Of a DNA stretch of 64,000 nt, positions 63,566 to 64,000 are shown piece by piece. Each line of letters opens with the position of its first letter. The first letter of the stretch is position 1. Source of the stretch: Saprospiraceae bacterium (GTDB lineage Bacteria; Bacteroidota; Bacteroidia; Chitinophagales; Saprospiraceae). Below the pieces are notes generated by a model. The model was not told the origin of the DNA and made no database searches. It was given only the letters and a program-made list of their open reading frames with translations. The DNA lies in assembly GCA_016722285.1 (NCBI GenBank), contig JADKGI010000010.1, positions 1 to 64,000 on the forward strand, read 5' to 3'. The translations under genes were made by a program, and so were the position numbers.

Positions 63566-64000
63566 TTAGTCATTATTTTTAGATAATGCATTATACCATT
63601 TTTTGACCATATCAGTAAATAAGGTCGAATTTCTGCTTTTTGTTGTGAATAAGTCTATTTGCCCTGAATGTTCATTATATATGGCTGCTGTATTGTCATT
63701 ATTCCAATAAGATGATCTCGATGAATCAGAACAGAAGATATTTCTACCAAAAATAAATGATTTTGAATCTGAACCAAGCTTTTCTGCCAGAGTAAATGGA
63801 ATATCAAAGTGGTTGCAAGGATACTCAATACTTGAATATAAATAAGTTTCAGGCATACCAGGAGAAAAGAAGATCAAAGGAATTCTGAATCTCTTGTGAT
63901 CATCCATGCCTGCATAGCCCGAGTGGGTGCTTCCGTGATCTGATGTTATAACAAATATGGAGTTGTCATACCAAGGTTTAGCATTTATTTCTCTAAAAAA
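63566..64000 (-). CDS. LTA-synthase-like sulfatase, C-terminal part (partial)
   Basis: The gene runs off the right edge; only the last 144 codons are visible. SIFVITSDHGSTHSGYAG is the conserved metal-binding DH segment and RIPLIFFSPG the following strand, as in the neighbour at 61652. The frame is open to the window edge. The two are tandem paralogues in one operon. Confidence 0.85.
   Translation of the reverse strand, partial: FFREINAKPWYDNSIFVITSDHGSTHSGYAGMDDHKRFRIPLIFFSPGMPETYLYSSIEYPCNHFDIPFTLAEKLGSDSKSFIFGRNIFCSDSSRSSYWNNDNTAAIYNEHSGQIDLFTTKSRNSTLFTDMVKKWYNALSKNND

Overview
The window looks like a chromosomal contig from a Bacteroidota bacterium, probably a saprospirian or related environmental lineage. 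It is AT-rich. It carries type IX secretion hallmarks (a gliding-motility type C-terminal domain, a PorP/SprF protein, a C-terminal sorting domain), several TonB-dependent receptors with carboxypeptidase-like N-termini, a DUF4249 lipoprotein beside one receptor, Bacteroidota-type -7 boxes (TAnnTTTG), and few Shine-Dalgarno sites. No tRNA or rRNA gene was recognised.

Layout. 0-31.2 kb: general and envelope functions. These are a DUF294-type nucleotidyltransferase end, a three-gene operon with a TPR-AAA ATPase, a thioredoxin-like protein, a phospholipase D-type lipoprotein, a beta-barrel protein, an SRPBCC protein, a TolB/amidohydrolase fusion, a transglutaminase-like protein, a giant reprolysin-type protease with Ig-like repeats exported by the type IX system next to PorP/SprF, an HD phosphohydrolase, an HExxH lipoprotein, and two TonB receptors. 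31.2-40.1 kb: a type II-C CRISPR-Cas locus. It has a divergent tracrRNA with a clear terminator, a large cas9 (about 1626 residues once one apparent 1-nt deletion is allowed for), a nucleotidyltransferase gene between cas9 and cas1, cas1, cas2, a stand-alone HNH nuclease gene, and an array of 46-bp repeats and about 30-bp spacers that is probably transcribed leftward. 40.1-52 kb: a decayed accessory zone. It holds a degenerate repeat-like element in two copies, fragments of a class III cyclase gene interrupted by a GC-rich palindrome, a TonB receptor pseudogene, one full cyclase-TPR gene, three toxin-antitoxin pairs separated by copies of a 50-bp dispersed repeat, the malic enzyme gene, and an orphan two-repeat CRISPR mini-array at 51.7 kb. 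52-64 kb: housekeeping and envelope genes (M20 amidohydrolase, lipase-like hydrolase, fmt, an anchor-B surface protein, an RsuA-family pseudouridine synthase, dnaB, two LTA-synthase-like sulfatases) with an AT-rich, DnaA-box-bearing gap beside dnaB.

A recurring feature is that about a dozen genes are broken by single-base shifts, many in A/T runs one base short of the needed length. This pattern fits consensus errors of long-read assembly better than real decay, so many 'split' genes, including cas9, are probably intact in the cell. The TonB receptor after the array also has two in-frame stop codons, so it looks truly dead.

The CRISPR parts fit together. The tracrRNA anti-repeat pairs with the array repeat when the array is read from the minus strand, which sets crRNA orientation. 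The most unusual parts are the nucleotidyltransferase and HNH genes inside the cas operon, the two 95-97-bp elements that look like a repeat opened by a hairpin insert, and the distant mini-array whose repeats are worn only on the tracrRNA-pairing side.
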